Translations under genes and position numbers: made by a program
The notes under the pieces: model-generated
The model's database searches: none
Told to the model about the DNA's origin: nothing
Seen by the model: only the letters and a program-made list of their open reading frames with translations
Assembly: GCA_030636125.1 (NCBI GenBank)
Contig: DAOVXM010000236.1
Location: 1 to 5,114 of the forward strand
DNA: 5,114 nt
Reading direction: 5' to 3'
Source of the DNA: Chloroflexota bacterium
GTDB lineage: Bacteria > Chloroflexota > Anaerolineae > Anaerolineales > UBA4823
In this document: positions 4,638 through 5,114 of the stretch, piece by piece
How positions within the stretch are numbered: position 1 is the stretch's first letter
How the letters are laid out: the number at the start of each line of letters is the position of its first letter

Positions 4638-5114
4638 TTACCTATCGAGTAATATCTTACGCAGTTTTATCATTGCCAGGCGGATGCGCGTCTTCACTGT
4701 TCCCAACGGTTGGTCTAACATCTCAGCGATCTGGCGGTGTGTATACCCTTTAAAATAAGCTAATTGCAGGGCTTCCCTTTGCTCTTCTGGTAATTGGGAG
4801 ACGGCGCTGCGCACGCGTTCCCTGAGCAAGGAGATGTCAGCAGTCTCTTCTAAGTTTTCCTCTGTGGGTATCATGCTGGAGGATAATTGAAACCAATCTA
4901 CACTGTGACGTTCTGGACGTGAACCGCGCCGCCGCAGTTCGTCAATCGAGCGGTTGCGCGTGATTCTTGTCATCCAGGTACTGACCTTGGCCCTCTCAGG
5001 TCGATACAGCTCGGCTTTTTCCCACACCCGCGTGAACACATCCAGCGTGATCTCTTCAGCCGTGGGGCGATCTCCGACGATATTTAGTGCCAGACTGAAG
5101 ATCAAGCGCTTGTA
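4638..5114 (-). CDS. ECF-type RNA polymerase sigma factor (5' end missing)
   Basis: This is a group 4 (extracytoplasmic function) sigma factor that directs RNA polymerase to a stress regulon. 158 residues are visible and the reading frame runs off the right edge: three codons (Y-K-R) precede a TTG at 5105, and YKRLIFSLALNIVGD is the interior of region 2, so the true start lies outside the window and TTG is not the start. Region 2 covers roughly residues 1-70, including AEEITLDVFTRVWEKA and the promoter-melting and -10-reading segment VSTWMTRITRNRSIDELRRR. A short acidic linker follows, then region 4 (about 97-158) with LPEEQREALQLAYFKGYTHRQIAEML and the recognition helix PLGTVKTRIRLAMIKLRK. 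It lacks a long C-terminal extension. The paired RskA-type anti-sigma downstream places it in the SigK-like ECF group (inference). Confidence 0.95.
   Translation of the reverse strand, partial: YKRLIFSLALNIVGDRPTAEEITLDVFTRVWEKAELYRPERAKVSTWMTRITRNRSIDELRRRGSRPERHSVDWFQLSSSMIPTEENLEETADISLLRERVRSAVSQLPEEQREALQLAYFKGYTHRQIAEMLDQPLGTVKTRIRLAMIKLRKILLDR

Noticed and set aside
5103..5105. TTG as start codon of the sigma factor
   Set aside because: The frame remains open to the window edge and the residues on both sides of TTG are interior region 2 sequence, so the real start is outside the window.

Overview
The window looks like bacterial chromosome of moderate GC. The gene set and sequence style suggest the Chloroflexota, probably Anaerolineae. 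This is an inference from three things: an ECF sigma/RskA-type anti-sigma pair, a lineage-typical string of conserved hypothetical genes, and a short dispersed repeat whose minus-strand translation reads 'PVLSKVEG...TEPAEVG', a pattern I associate with environmental Chloroflexota-like genomes. No phage, transposase, plasmid or CRISPR feature is visible.

Layout. Positions 1-176 are AT-rich with no supportable gene. Next comes a self-contained tRNA-Pro(UGG) unit: a good sigma70-type promoter (177-206), the tRNA (216-288, no encoded CCA) and a strong intrinsic terminator (307-356). A tightly packed plus-strand run of five genes follows (410-3712), with junctions of +9, -4, +12 and -8 nt. It encodes a 103-aa conserved-looking hypothetical protein, a Zn-dependent phospholipase C-like protein, a tail-anchored protein with a degenerate NERD-like core, a soluble ALG5/DPM-type family 2 glycosyltransferase, and ribonuclease HII (rnhB). 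A 139-bp convergent gap (3713-3851) holds two copies of the short dispersed repeat. The minus strand then carries an RskA-type transmembrane anti-sigma factor (3852-4577) and, 60 bp upstream of it, an ECF sigma factor (4638-5114) whose N-terminus lies beyond the window edge.

How the genes work together. The sigma/anti-sigma pair is a standard two-gene regulatory cassette: the anti-sigma holds the sigma factor through its cytosolic HxxxCxxC domain until an envelope or redox signal releases it. The five-gene run is almost certainly co-transcribed. Three members (PLC-like, tail-anchored, polyprenyl-phosphate-type glycosyltransferase) point loosely to membrane lipid or cell-envelope chemistry, and rnhB is a housekeeping genome-maintenance gene sharing the transcript. 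No wholly new system is demonstrated. The least explained parts are the 103-aa protein, the tail-anchored NERD-like protein and the repeat pair.
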